From contig OZ038471.1 in the NCBI GenBank assembly GCA_964036295.1, forward strand, positions 9,442,184 to 9,506,183: DNA of 64,000 bases. The letters are read 5' to 3'. Position 1 is the stretch's first letter. Each line of letters opens with the position of its first letter. Shown in pieces: positions 1 to 11,295 of this stretch. The translations under genes were made by a program, and so were the position numbers. This stretch comes from Plumapathes pennacea (Eukaryota; Cnidaria; Anthozoa; Antipatharia; Myriopathidae). The notes beneath the pieces were generated by a model. It did no database searches and was not told where the DNA came from. It was given only the letters and a program-made list of their open reading frames with translations.

Positions 1-242
1 ATGAGATATGCATTTGGTCATATCCTAAAATGTTAAACTAATATTTTCAAGATGTTACATTGAAAATATTGATCTGAGCCAATCTAAGCAGATACACTTG
101 TTACAGGATTTGAATTTTGATTTTACATGTACACATTCAGGCTTTCACCATTTACACACACATTTGTATCTCATGACACTTCCCCTTGGTGGTTCATGTG
201 TAATAACACTTCACAAAGGATGCATCACATTTCTTATTGCAG

Positions 243-3200
243 GTGATCCCGATGAAGTGGTTTTTTTGAGAGTTAGTGAAGGGAATGCTTCCCTTAGCAT
301 TACAGGTAAACATATTTTAAATATAAATACATGTGGTATATACATATAAAATAAGTGTCTGGAAAAAAATCTGATCTTTCCTTACATGTACTTCATTTGC
401 AGGTCACTTTGGTGAACAATTTCATGGTGATGGAATCATTGGTAATTTAATGTAATGTTATCTTCTAAAGCACATTTAGATCATGCCAGTTTACATTATT
501 GTACTCATTATGTTGCCATAATTTCACATTGTAAAAATGATTACTCGAAAACTCATACATGTATTTTACAGCTGGAGCTGTCACAGAAGACCTGACCCCT
601 CATGGCTTAGGAGGTTTGCTAACTATTATGCTGTTGAACATTACAATAATGTTATGACTATCAAGTTTAAGGCAAGTTGCTTATGTTAATCATTTTTATA
701 ATGCCTTTTTTTCAACACTTTACAGAACAGTCTATGCAGTCCAGAACAGATGAGGTGGTCAGGTGTGAGAGGATGCTGGTTGAGGCCAGCAATGGAGACT
801 ACAGCCAGCTACCTCTCCTTCTGAACCACTCTTTAAATGAGGTAAGCACTATGAAATAACATTTAACAATGAGAAGAGAAACATTTTATGGTATAATTAT
901 AATTTCACCTGCTCCGTTATGGTTGACTATCATTCATGTCACAGCATAAAGAACAACATTTATATGCAAGTTTGGAAGGGTTTTAAATGTTGCATATTTC
1001 AATACTAGCTGAATAAATAAATTGTCTGTCTTATTTTAGCTGTTTTGGCAGTCAAGACAGGACTTGGCAGCAGTGATTGTAATAGTTGTTTCTTCAGAAA
1101 CAACTATGGAAAGAAGAAGGAACCTTGTAAGGTATTGTAACCTATAGCACTTTGGTATTACCAGGAAAAAATAAAAAATGTAGAGCTTACAGTAACACAA
1201 GACAACAACTCATGTTTTTGCTACCTTTTAGCAGCCCCACACATCTATTTCCCCTTGGTTCACACCACTACATTACTACATTAAACGTTTACTCTTCACC
1301 ATTGCTTATCACATCTGTTCTGTTTTCCTTTTGCAGAGCACTGAAAGTAGTACAAGAAAAAATAACATCGGCTGTATGTCGATGGTATTTTTGGATTGCA
1401 GATGGAAAATCAGAAAGAGGCCAGCAAGGCAAGTAGCAGTATAGTTAAACCACTGTGTTTTTATGCTAGAGATCATGCAATATGGTATTACTTTGAAATT
1501 AATTGGTTTCTAAATTAGATTAATATTGATGTTTTATTATAGTAATTGAGCAATTTGGGGGAAGCCGAGAGGAACAGGTGGTTTTCCTGGCACCATCATC
1601 TAGCCAGCCTATCTACATTGACAGAATATCAGGTAAAATGATGGATCAAGCTGTAAACAAGCTGGTCTTTGGAAGTTCAGAATTGAGTAAAATGGTTAAT
1701 GTTACAGTTTTAGAATGAATCTGTGCAGTCAAATTATTGCATCAATGCAAACTGATCTACTGTAACTAGGTGGCTGTTTAAGAAACAGTTAACACTGCTC
1801 AATTTTACAGTAAGTATATGACACAAGGATTGCACATCACTATACTGTATGTAATGTTGAATGTAATTTTCATTCACTGCAGGCAGAGAGCTGGATGATT
1901 TGGATAGAATAGGTAGTGCAGTGGGAAGGACCAGCAATGTGATGGAAGGTGTAATAAGAGAAAGGTAGGCTTGGAGTTTACATATCTATATATCATAGTA
2001 ATATTATAACAATACAATCACCATATATCATAGACTACGCTTGTTTGTAAAATGCTGTTTTCCCTGCTTTCTTTTCTGTTTTTGAAATTGGCTACAAGTT
2101 TAGATAGTTATATTGAATTATAAGACAGATAGTTATATTGTGAGCTACCAGGTTAATGAACATGAGGCTATGTCAATTCACTGCTAATTGTCAAGTCAGG
2201 TATACCATTTAATAGTGTTACAGAGTATGTTTCACAATGTAAACCCAATATCTACCTTGGGCAAAATCATGGTACATTGCTATTTTAATGCAAATGTTTT
2301 AATGCAAAAACATGCTCACTGCATCACCAATAATGCAACGTGTTGGTTTGGATAGGCATCTGATGTAAACATGAAAAAAATGTATGTATTTAGGGAAGGA
2401 CTCAGGAATTGGAGAGAAGAAAAAGAGCGGCAAGACAAGGAACTACAAGATTCAATTAAAGATGATAGGGAGAAAGCAAATGAACAAGAAAAAAGAAGTG
2501 AAGAAGCGGAAAAAGGACGACAGAAAGAGGACAAGACTGAGGAAAAGACTGAGGACAAGATTGAGGAAACGAGATTGGATGAAGACAAGAGTGATGAGGT
2601 GGGTAAAATGCAAGATGAATCAGTGATTATAATCAGTGTCCATATGTGTATGCATAATCATTTTGGACTTAAAGGAAATGCACGAATTCAGATTCATTAA
2701 ACAAACACCCCCTGTGCATTTAATTTTGCATTTTAAGCCTTGTATATGCCTTGTACACAAAAAAACAGAACATATGTAATTTGCTGTATTGGTTCTAAAA
2801 CATTTCCACAGATAAGGGCAGCTAGAAGGAACAGATTGCCAGCAGAGTGTGAGGGTGGGATAGCCATAAGGCTACGCACACCTGCAGGAATGCGAACAAG
2901 AAACTTCCGTGAAGGGACTCTTTATCAGGTGAGTGCGGTATTGTTAAATTATTAACACAAGTTTATCAGCGTTCCTAACCATTCAGGAAAACATAAACAT
3001 GTTTTCGAACCCTGCCCTTAATATAATTATTGTACTGTCTTTTTATGATGTAGGAGGTGTATGACTGGGCAGGAACACAGGAAGATCTACCTGTTTACTT
3101 CACTTTAAACAGAGGTCAGGAGGTGATCAAACATGATCACCCCTTGACAGTGAATGAAACAGTCAACCTTGTGAGCAGGGTAAGTCTACCTTATATACAG

Positions 3201-4202
3201 TGTAGTAGTATGTGTTGTTACCACATTCAACTAATTAAGTTGGGTCACATAAAAATATTAGTTGGATGGCAATTTCCAGTTTCTGATTGAAGGTACTGAA
3301 GAGTGTTAGAGATGAATATTTTCTAGTGCTTTGGTTTTATATGAACACATTTATGTAAAGCACCCAATTTATTTCAGGATGAAGAAGCGGCAAGAAATCT
3401 GCTGAACACACCAGTTAGTACAAAATGTTATTGTGGTTGCTGGAATTGATTTTTACATAAATGGAAAGTTTACTTCCCATGAAACAAAAAATAATTATGT
3501 AATACACCAGCTTCATCTGAGTTGAGCTTCACAATAAGAATATGTGGGGCTAGATGCTTAATATTGGTTACCCTGCAAAGACAAGCATTCCCCTTTTCTC
3601 TCCCCCTTAACTAACAAACTATAAACTGTTTTATCAGGTTTCTCTGAAGGGAAATTTTCCTCTTGTGACCAGCCCAGCTAACATTACTCATGGTAAGATT
3701 GCATTTATTGTGCAGTAATTTTACATATCTCATTTAAAAATATACTTGGATAGTTAACTTATCAGACAAAATTTTAAACAATGCAGGACTTAATATTTTG
3801 AATCATATAATACTTATTGCTAACTTACAAGTAACAATATTGTATGGTTATGTCTACCAAATGAAAAGATAAAGATCAACCGAATGAAGAGGAAACTGCA
3901 GAAAAGCAGCAAGGCAACGGAATTCAAGGTGACTGCTGTTATTGTACAATAATTTCACATATCTCATTTAAGTAATATATTTTGATTCCCTTTGATATTT
4001 TGACTTCATTTTAGAATCCTATAATAACTTTATTGCTAACTTACAAGTAATATTATTTTGTATCCTTATGTTTATTAAATGAAAAGGTGGAGCTAAACCA
4101 AAAAACGAGGGAAATGAAGAAAAGAAAAGAAAAAGAAAAAGAAGACCTGACCAGAGGAAAACAACAGACAGACGTAAACAATTCAAACAAGGCAAAAAAT
4201 AG
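243..4202 (+). CDS. FAF-like UBX-domain protein, 5'-partial, 15 exons
   Basis: Exons read by eye: 243-305, 403-441, 572-613, 726-841, 1040-1131, 1337-1428, 1543-1632, 1883-1964, 2394-2598, 2812-2928, 3054-3179, 3378-3413, 3638-3692, 3869-3928 and 4087-4202 (TAG stop). Every junction keeps phase and all are GT-AG except the donor at 1429, which is GC (AG|GCAAGT). The exon at 1543 gives VVFLAP...YIDRISG, which could be the end of a thioredoxin-like UAS domain. The exon at 2394 is a charged coiled coil (KERQDKELQDSIKDDREKA), the kind of helix that precedes the UBX domain in FAF1/FAF2 proteins. Exons 2812-3413 resemble a UBX domain (AIRLRTPAGMRTRNF, EVYDWAGT, FTLNR). The C-terminus is a basic KKRKRKRRP tail, possibly a nuclear localisation signal. 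Known FAF proteins recruit p97/VCP through UBX to ubiquitinated clients; that role is inferred here. The start lies upstream of the window or in an exon I cannot place. Confidence 0.68.
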
Positions 4203-4392
4203 GCAAGCCATCTTTCATGTGGCATCAAATTGAGTTTATTTTAGTTTATTTTTGCAAATCTTAGAACTACTGTGGGCCTGCACTAGAGAAGCTGTTACAA
4301 TCTGATAAGCTGTTAAAAATTTCAATAGTTCTAGTGCTGTAATTATGTGCAATCAAGAGCCTCTTGGTGCAATGCAGTATAGTTTAATAATT

Positions 4393-4398
4393 AATAAA
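4393..4398 (+). promoter_or_regulatory. candidate polyadenylation signal AATAAA
   Basis: An AATAAA hexamer lies about 190 bp after the stop codon of the UBX-type gene, on the same strand and in AT-rich sequence. The position suits a 3' end signal. No transcript evidence is available, so this is a motif call only. Confidence 0.4.
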
Positions 4399-4675
4399 GC
4401 CACTTTAGAGTTAGGGTTATGACTGTGTGCATCAAAAATAGATTTTTGGAGTTTATTGAGGAAAATGAATCAAATGTTTTATAACTATGTCACTTCAGAA
4501 ACAACACTCACTCCAGTCATCCAAACCACATTTCCTGTTTAAGTGACCTGGTTCCCACTTATCAAAATGGCCCTTAATTGATGTCAAGCTCAGCGGTATT
4601 GTTTCGGATTAACGACGAGAAATGCACAGGACCAGCCGTCCCAGTAGTAACTAAATATACTAATAATTAAAAATG

Positions 4676-4802
4676 GCTAACTTTAGAATATCCGGCCACT
4701 ACATTCCATACCAACACAGTCTTTGTTTGTCTTTGCTTCGTTCTGCAAGTGCTACATATTGGAATATATTAGAATAAATGAGTGGCCGGTATTCTAAAGT
4801 TG
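4676..4802. mobile_element. short hairpin MITE (about 127 bp)
   Basis: The ends are inverted copies of one another: AACTTTAGAATATCCGGCCACT on the left (from about 4679) and its near-complement ending AGTGGCCGGTATTCTAAAGTT on the right (to about 4801). About 80 bp of unrelated sequence separates them. This is the shape of a miniature inverted-repeat element. No coding sequence and no clear target duplication is visible, so the superfamily is not assigned. Confidence 0.55.
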
Positions 4803-5272
4803 CTCCTACCATACACAATGGGACATCAATTTGGAGTAATAATTAATGAGTAGTGGAGAGAAAGTAGAAAAAATGTTACAGTCCCAAAACCATTGATTAG
4901 TGGAAGAGTTTCGCTTTGCGCTATTAATCTGATACTGTGATTTTATATCGGTTACATGTACTATGTCATAATGTACAAAAAATAATGTGAATGTTTCCAT
5001 TAGAAATTTTACTCGTTGAGGGCTTTCGTTATTAAAGTGAACTACTTATGAGTAGTTTCACGAAGTTTACATTATACGTTTACTCCTCGCACAATAAAAG
5101 AGTGTTATTGACGCATTATCACATACCTCATCTCGTCAATCCTTCCTTCCGATAGTAAAAAAAAGACTGTGCACATCATTCTAGCTCTTCTATTCTCCAA
5201 ACGTCACTAACACTCCTACTCGCAAAGACTTCCATGATTTCTTCCTTCAACCCTCGCCCCAGACTTACCCGA

Positions 5273-5313
5273 AAACGGCCAAAGAGCCTGGGAGAACGGC
5301 CAAATAGCCTGGG
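5273..5313. repeat. two-copy short tandem repeat
   Basis: The phrase AACGGCCAAAGAGCCTGGGAG occurs twice back to back with one or two changes (AGAGCC then ATAGCC). It sits immediately upstream of the larger minisatellite and may be part of the same unstable region. Confidence 0.55.
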
Positions 5314-5352
5314 AGCTTGACTCGTTGGAGACTCGTTTTTCATGTCCGTCCA

Positions 5353-5515
5353 AACGAGTCTAGATTCCGTAATCGAGTCTCGATTCAGAAAACGAGTCTC
5401 GATTTAGAAAACCAGTCTCGATTTAGAAAACGAGTCTCGATTTAGAAAACGAGTCTCGATTTAGAAAACCAGTCTCGATTTAGAAAACGAGTCTCGATTG
5501 TTAAAAAACGTCTCG
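5353..5515. repeat. 19-bp minisatellite, about 8 copies
   Basis: A 19-bp unit, GAGTCTCGATTTAGAAAAC, is repeated about eight times head to tail. The outer copies are degenerate (CTAGATTCCGTAATC at the start, CTCGATTGTTAAAAAAC at the end) and the inner copies are nearly perfect, several with G to C at the unit's first base. A further diverged copy lies near 5567-5590. There are no unique spacers of even length, so it is not a CRISPR array. Confidence 0.85.
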
Positions 5516-5680
5516 ATGCACTTTACCATCGTGCTCGTTTTCTTAAATTGAGTACGTTTAATTTTAACAAGTCTCGATTCCCAGAAAACGGGAATGATCC
5601 AAAATGTTTATTGCAAATCAGCACACTTGTTCTCGGTGTTGGTTGCCATGTATACTGAGCTTGGAGGAACCTAGTGCCCA

Positions 5681-6035
5681 GTCAATGACATCATATCTTT
5701 TATATTTTTTTGACTTAATGTCCTTCAATATTTTACCCGATCAGAACGAAACCAACGGCATATGAAAGAGCCGATAGGGGTCTAGAAAAGCATGTCTCAG
5801 AATTTTAAAAAATTTAGCTTCAAAAATTCTTTTATGAACTTTTAATGTAAACTGTGAAAATTTCCCACATTGTTAAAATTGAAAAACTCGTATAAAAGTT
5901 TTGAAGCAAAACTTAAATAATCTGAGACACCATTTCTTAGACCCCAATGATCCCTATCATATTCCATTGGTTTTGTTCCAATTGGTTAAATACATTTAGT
6001 AAAGGTTATTAAGTCAAAAATATAATGTGACACCA
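5681..6035. mobile_element. long imperfect inverted repeat / foldback element
   Basis: The left arm (about 5681-5862) matches the reverse complement of the right arm (about 5863-6035) over most of its length. Paired segments include TTTTTTGACTTAATG with CATTAAGTC-like sequence at 6008-6020, GATAGGGGTCTAGAAAAGCATGTCTCAGA with TCTGAGACACCATTTCTTAGACCCC, and AGCTTCAAAAATTC with its partner near 5898-5910. There is almost no loop. A MITE or a degenerate inverted duplication would both look like this. No coding capacity. Confidence 0.6.
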
Positions 6036-6191
6036 ATAATCGCACAATGTTTTGAACCATATTTCATTTCCAATGACAGATGCTATTAGAAGCAACTAGA
6101 CAATTTAATAACAAATAGTTTGATATATGAAATGTCTACATTTAGAAAATTGATCCAATTAAAATAGAAATCTGCTGGAAAGTGGTTATTT

Positions 6192-6213
6192 GGGGGGGGG
6201 GGGGGGGGGGGGG
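6192..6213 (+). repeat. 22-nt G homopolymer
   Basis: An unbroken run of 22 G on the + strand (C on the minus strand). On the minus strand it begins a few bases after a candidate splice donor (AAG|GTAT at 6218/6217), so it would be the first part of an intron. Long G runs can form quadruplexes and are also error-prone in sequencing. Confidence 0.9.
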
Positions 6214-6217
6214 ATAC

Positions 6218-8228
6218 CTTAAAACTCTTTCCTCTGTATGCAATTTTAGGATCGAATGTACATTTGTAACCCAGAAGGCATAGTCATGCATACAGACATT
6301 ACTTTGCCAAGAGGTTGACAGAAAAAGATCCAGATCAGCATACCGAGCTTTGAACAAGTGATCCAAATAATTATTGATTGCATCTGCATGACATGAAAGA
6401 GTCTAAGGTCAGATTACTATTACCTTTATGCCAGGGTTCATTGTGGCTTGTAGAGCTGGGATTGACTGGTATTCCATTCCCTCAATACACTGTGTTCCAT
6501 CTGTTCACTGCAGCATCAAAATCCTGGAAGGCCTTGCTTTCCATTGTTGCTAGTATCAATAAAGGGACACAATTACCGGCTATTGTAGGTTTATACCAAA
6601 GCTCAGAAATAATGCCTATAAAGTAATGTTTTCTGCTGGCTAAGAAATATTTCTGCTCCAGTGGGCCATCTTATAACTATAAAAAATAAAGGCTGTGCTG
6701 TCTTTCGGCTTTCACAGAAGTTTTCAAAAAGGTCAAATTACATGTATGTCTCTTCATCTTATCAATGACACAATACATATAATTTAGATATTTCAATAAT
6801 TTTATACCTATATTCTTATACCTATATGCTCAGTGTTGGTTGTCTTGCTTACCACTGTATTAATTTTGTTGTTTGACATTAGATTTGCTGGGTCTTTTTG
6901 TCCCCTCAGTTTTACCAACTGTGAATATGCAGGCTGCCCAACATTCATAAAAGAATTAACCTGCAAAAAATAAGAAAACAACAGAAGACAATACATATAA
7001 GTTTGACACAAAAGGAGGGAGTGATCAGAGGCAAACTTCAGTCTATGTGATGGGATAAAATATTTGTGGCTGATCTGTATGGGCATTTGCAATGTTGGGC
7101 TGCATAAAGACCAGATGCAAATACTAAAGTAATCTTATGTGTGCATTTTACTCAAAGCTGAGCTCAGATTGGTTTGCACACTTATGAACTATTAATGAAT
7201 TTTACAAAATCTTGAGGTTTTAAGAGAGTTACACCCAGGTTGAAAGGTTATGCATTTACTGTTCTAGTGCATGCCATCCCAGCATGGGGGGGGGGGGGGA
7301 AGGGACCCTGGGTATTTGCACATTACCAGAACAAAACAAATCCATCAGCTACTGTATGCAAACTAAGATAATATTTTTCAACAAAAAACTTACCTGTAAC
7401 ATTGTGTTTTGGGATCCTTTTTGAAAGATCCAAATAATATGCCAATTTCTCAATAATATGCAGTTGGCAAAGCTGAGATATTTTGGTGGGCAGAGTGGAG
7501 AACTGCTTCTTTTGGTCACAATGTCATTATGTAGAAACCAAACCAAGCTCAGCAGAGAGATTAACTTGACAGGAACTTGTGTTAAAATGTATTACAAATA
7601 TTTGCTTTGATTGTGAAAGTGGTTTAATAATGGCAGCAAAAGTCAAACCCTGGATAGACACTGATAAGTCAGAGATTCCACTAGATTCGTCCATCAGCCT
7701 GTACAGAGTACTGGTAAGAAATATTTTTTCCAGTACAGAGCCACCTGAAATCAGTACAACAAATATGTAAAGCAAAGTGATTATTTCTTCCGCTGCAGCA
7801 GAACTGAACACCAGATAATCTATCTCATCAGGTTTTCGACTATTTCAGTGCATTAATTTCTTTGCTAAAATGAGTAGAATATCAAGTGTGGGCTCCCTTT
7901 GGACAGGAGGGCCTTCAGAAAAAAAGCTTGTACTTCATATTTTACTGGTATGAAATACCAGCAGCCCCGATTTTTCCAGTAAAGTGTCAAGGATTCTCTG
8001 TAAGTACATTTGGTAAGCAACTGTGACACTATTGATGTCTTTGCCTCACATAGTGACTGTTTTAAGTGCTAATTAGGCTCCAAGACCATCCTGACGCCCT
8101 CCCTCCAAAAACAATTTATTGCATGGCATACCTGCAAGCAGAAATTTCCCTCCAGTGTGACAATTTGCTCATTTGAGATATTATCAGGAAGGCATGGCCA
8201 GTGTCTATCTCTTGCATATCTGCTAGCA
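6218..8228 (-). CDS. candidate minus-strand host gene of unknown identity, several exons
   Basis: Several minus-strand segments look like exons by protein-like composition and splice sites. 6218-6383 follows GCAG, ends AAG|GTAT and encodes a stretch with NNYLDHLFKARYADLDLF. About 6857-6961 follows a strong pyrimidine tract plus GCAG and encodes VNSFMNVGQPAYSQLVKLRG, with a candidate donor GTAAGC. Near 7392-7500 lies a frame with HIIEKLAYYLDLSKRIPKHN ending ACAG|GTAAGT. Near 7530-7760 lies a frame with SLYRL-like LYRLMDESSGISDLS and ends near AELGLV. Near 8130-8228 a segment with RHWPCLPDNISNEQIVTLEG ends CAG|GTATGC. I could not chain all of them in one phase, so exons are missing, mis-bounded or decayed. 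I do not recognise the family. Confidence 0.35.
7286..7299 (+). repeat. 14-nt G homopolymer
   Basis: A second G run, 14 bases long, within the candidate intron region of the minus-strand gene. It may reflect slippage and shows nothing more. Confidence 0.85.
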
Positions 8229-8503
8229 ACCACTGACATCATCATCATCATTATTTATTTACCATAGTGTTACATACTGGAATATAATGGGATTGGATTC
8301 ACTTTGGAATGATTATGTAAAGTACATGTATAGGTAAAAAAGAAGTAGAGTGCTGGTTTTACCTATGGACGGATGACTGGAAAAGAAACTCTAGTGAGTT
8401 TGTATGCACCAGTCACCGGGCGGCAAGTTAGATACATTTTTTGCAGTTTGTTGGAGTCTAGAAATCAGGAAAAACCAAAAAAGACAAACAAACAGACAAA
8501 ATA

Positions 8504-8514
8504 ATAATATTAGC

Positions 8515-8575
<61 letters not shown>

Positions 8576-8614
8576 GTAATAATTATAATAGTAATAATTA
8601 TAATCATAATAATT
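8504..8614 (+). repeat. (AAT)n microsatellite, (ATT)n tail of the LINE
   Basis: About 35 trinucleotides of AAT with a few interruptions. On the minus strand this is (ATT)n and it lies directly after the stop codon of the LINE reverse transcriptase. Simple-repeat 3' tails are known for CR1/L2-type LINEs, so I read it as the element's tail rather than an independent microsatellite. Confidence 0.7.
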
Positions 8615-8622
8615 AAGACTAA

Positions 8623-9601
8623 TTAGCACTCTGAATTCATAACATTAAAGAGATGAGACTTCAATTTGCTTTGAAATATCTTTAGTGATTTAGAGTGGGT
8701 AATGTTGTCATCAAGTGAATTCCACAGAACTGTTCCACTGTGCCTTAGGGTAAGTAGTCGTGTGGTTGTTCTAGCTTCAGAGACATGTATTTTGTTGGCA
8801 CTTCTGGTGTTGTGTTTGTGTATTTCTTTGTTGAGTTTAAAATAATGTTTGAAAGATGAAGGGAACATTGATGGATGATTTAAGCATTTATACATAAAAG
8901 ATCCAGTTTGGTATTTGTTGATGTCGTAGATGTTCAACAGTTTGAATTTGATAAACAAGGGTTTGGTGTGATCTCTGTAACCAGCACTTGCTATTATTTG
9001 GATTATACGATTTTGTAATTTTAAGATTTTGTCCAAGTTGGTGGTATATGATTTTGCCCAAACAATGTTGCAATACTGGACGTATGGTAGTACTAAAGTG
9101 TAATACAGTGCACGGCGGGCAGTAGCAGAGATGAAAGATTTGATTTTGTTAATACCTCCGACTGATTTGGACATTTTTAAAGCAATGTGATGGATGTGTG
9201 GCTTCCAGTCCAAATGTTTGTTTATGTGGACACCAAGAAATATGGTGGAATTTACTTGGTCAATTGTTTGGGTATCCAACTTAATACTTAAACCATGTTT
9301 TGGATAGTGTTTATTCTTTGCACAGGAAATTATGTATTTAGTTTTCTTTAGGTTAAGAGATAGTTTATTGGCTTTAAACCAGGTTGAAAAATTTATAAGT
9401 TCATGGTTAATGTTATGAACAAGTCTACTAAAATCTCTATCAGACAAAAAGGCACTGGTATTATCAGCAAATAAGATAAAGTTCAGGAGGTTTGAGCAGT
9501 TGGATACGTCATTAATGTAGATTAAAAATAATAGTGGCCCCAGGATTGACCTCTGTGGAACTCCACACTTGATTGTATTGGTAGAAGATAAGGTATTATT
9601 A
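8623..9601 (-). pseudogene. LINE reverse transcriptase, C-terminal part
   Basis: The minus strand reads CGVPQRSILGPLLFLIYIND (about 9570-9510), then NFILFADNTSAF at the catalytic site, then the thumb and C-terminal region (FLGVHINKHLDWKPHI; ALYYTLVLPYVQYCN; HNTRSA; GTVLWNSLDD) to a stop at 8623. This is a non-LTR retrotransposon RT of the CR1/L2/Jockey group. The usual FADD is FADN, so the second catalytic aspartate is lost. An ATG at 9445-9447 is internal to the domain and not a real start. The upstream half of the domain lies at 10797-11295 beyond an inserted DNA element, and the two halves are not in the same frame. A dead copy. Confidence 0.85.
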
Positions 9602-10796
9602 GCTCGCGAATTCCACTTTGTGGGATTTGCGAGGTATAGTAATCACTTTCCTTCCCTACTTCCCTACCTCCCTACTTCCCTACTTCCCTATTCCCTCTGT
9701 TGTCAACAATGGATTTCCAAATAAATCAGTTGCGGTTTTCCAAATTTGGGCATGATGAAGGCGCGCAACAGGGTGTGTCGATCAACGCAGTTTAAAAGCA
9801 AGATGTTGTCGTAGTTGTTGCGACCATATTTTTGTTCGGAACGTGTTCTCATTTTGAAGTTTGAGTCATGCGTTCGAAGTTTGTTTGGCCATTGATTCTG
9901 AGCTTGGTTGTGTTTCACTCTACTGTGTTTTGCGTTGTTATTGTGACCGTTTGGCGCGGTGCCATGAAGGTCAAACAATCAGTGGCACCGATGGCGTTAT
10001 CGCACACAAATCTGAAGCCGTTGGTTTAGTATCCGCCAAAATTTCTGTAGTGACAGTAAATACGGCTTAGAAGATACTAGGCCGGAAAGATATTGAATCT
10101 CGGCCAAAAATATCCATTTCCGGTGAATGTTTACAAGTTCATACAGTATGCAAATTATCAGGTGTTTCAATTCTTGGTTTGCATGTCACGTCATAAAAAG
10201 CCATCTCAAAAGTAACGTATCCTATAAGTCTAATACACTGATATGTTCAGGACTATCATGCCTTAAGACTTAAAGCAAAATTCTGAGTCGATACAAAATA
10301 TCTATCGGGAGCTATGGACGTTTGAATACCGTGACAACAAAGCCGTGTACACGCGCGCGGCCGACTAAAATCGGTCCTTCACGCAACATTTTAAAGTTAG
10401 AACTGCGAAAGATGTGAAGTAACTAAACATCAAGCTGAGTCACAGATCAACTTCATTTTGTGTTCCGAGTTCGACTAACATGGCGGCCGCATACAAACTC
10501 TTATCAAATCTCCAAAAAACAAATTGCCCCTGCTTCGCCAAAATGAAGCCTAGACAATCCAAAATTGGCATCTGGACTATTTCAGGTCTTTTTAGTTCTA
10601 GAGTCAAAAAGGTACAATCTGTTATTTTGAAGGGTGCTGCGATCGCGTGACCCGTGAAAACCGCGTTGATAAATTTGTTCTCTCAATTATTATATAACAC
10701 TTTTTTAAGCCCGCGTTCACCACGAAGTGGTGAATTGAGCCAGTTCTATTAAATAGCTACTTCCGCAAAATGAAGTCCTTTTACAAATTCGCGAGC
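9602..10796. mobile_element. Harbinger-like non-autonomous DNA transposon inserted in the LINE
   Basis: The segment begins GCTCGCGAATT and ends AATTCGCGAGC, an 11-bp perfect inverted repeat with weaker similarity continuing inward. TTA stands immediately outside both ends (9599-9601 and 10797-10799). A 3-bp TTA-type target duplication is the hallmark of PIF/Harbinger elements. It separates the two halves of one LINE reverse transcriptase, which confirms insertion. No transposase is visible in the 1195 bp. About 100 bp of the interior (9905-10005) also occurs near 13697-13800. Confidence 0.7.
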
Positions 10797-11295
10797 TTAC
10801 AGCTGCCTTGCTGCTTTGATTAAATTTGGTGAACTGTTCTCTGTTTCTGAGGTAATCTTCAAACCAGAGAAGTGGTGTTCCTCTAATACCATAATGTTGG
10901 AGTTTTTGTGTCAGGATCTTGTGATTTACAGTATCAAAAGCCTTAGACAAGTCAATGAAAACACCTATATTGAATTCTTTGTTGCCAATTATTTGGAAAG
11001 TTTATCAATGAGTTCTATTAGAGCCATATATGTTGCATAATTCTTTCTGAAGCCATATTGATTATTTGATAGGATATTTGATTTGTCAAGATAATTTAGG
11101 AGTCTGGAGTAGACAATTCTTTCAAGTATTTTTGAAAAAACTGGAAGGATTGATATGGGATGATAATTGGAGAATTGTTTGGTGTCACCTGATTTGAAAA
11201 TAGGAATGACTTTAGCAACCTTGAGTTTATCAGGTACTTTGCCTGACTGCAAAGATTTATTAAAGATGTGGGATAAAATAGGTGCTAGAGGCTCT
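10797..11295 (-). pseudogene. LINE reverse transcriptase, N-terminal part
   Basis: The minus strand encodes the fingers/palm of the same RT: LAPILSHIFNKSLQSGKVPD, AKVIPIFKSGD, ISILPVFSKILERIVYSRL, NQYGFRK, then after a frame change IDLSKAFDTVNHKILTQKL and GTPLLWFEDYLRNREQF. The first catalytic aspartate block (LSKAFDTV) is present. The 5' side is cut at 11295/11296 by a CAGTGTTG-type element, and I find neither the endonuclease domain nor ORF1 in the window. The clade call (CR1/L2/Jockey group) is from motif style only. Confidence 0.82.

Larger units (their letters stand above)
4203..5270. other. 3' UTR and intergenic DNA, no gene seen
   Basis: Apart from the polyadenylation motif and the hairpin element at 4676-4802 I see no exon, domain or RNA gene in this stretch. 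It is AT-rich and has only short chance reading frames. Confidence 0.5.

Noticed and set aside
2316..2588. Serine-rich minus-strand frame
   Set aside because: Antisense of the coiled-coil exon of the UBX gene.
5353..5515. CRISPR-like array
   Set aside because: Repeats abut without unique spacers; it is a minisatellite in an animal genome.
6142..6217. Polyproline run on the minus strand
   Set aside because: Comes from the 22-nt G homopolymer after a likely splice donor; not a protein feature.
8404..8616. + strand frame of mostly asparagine
   Set aside because: It is the (AAT)n microsatellite translated; no protein support.
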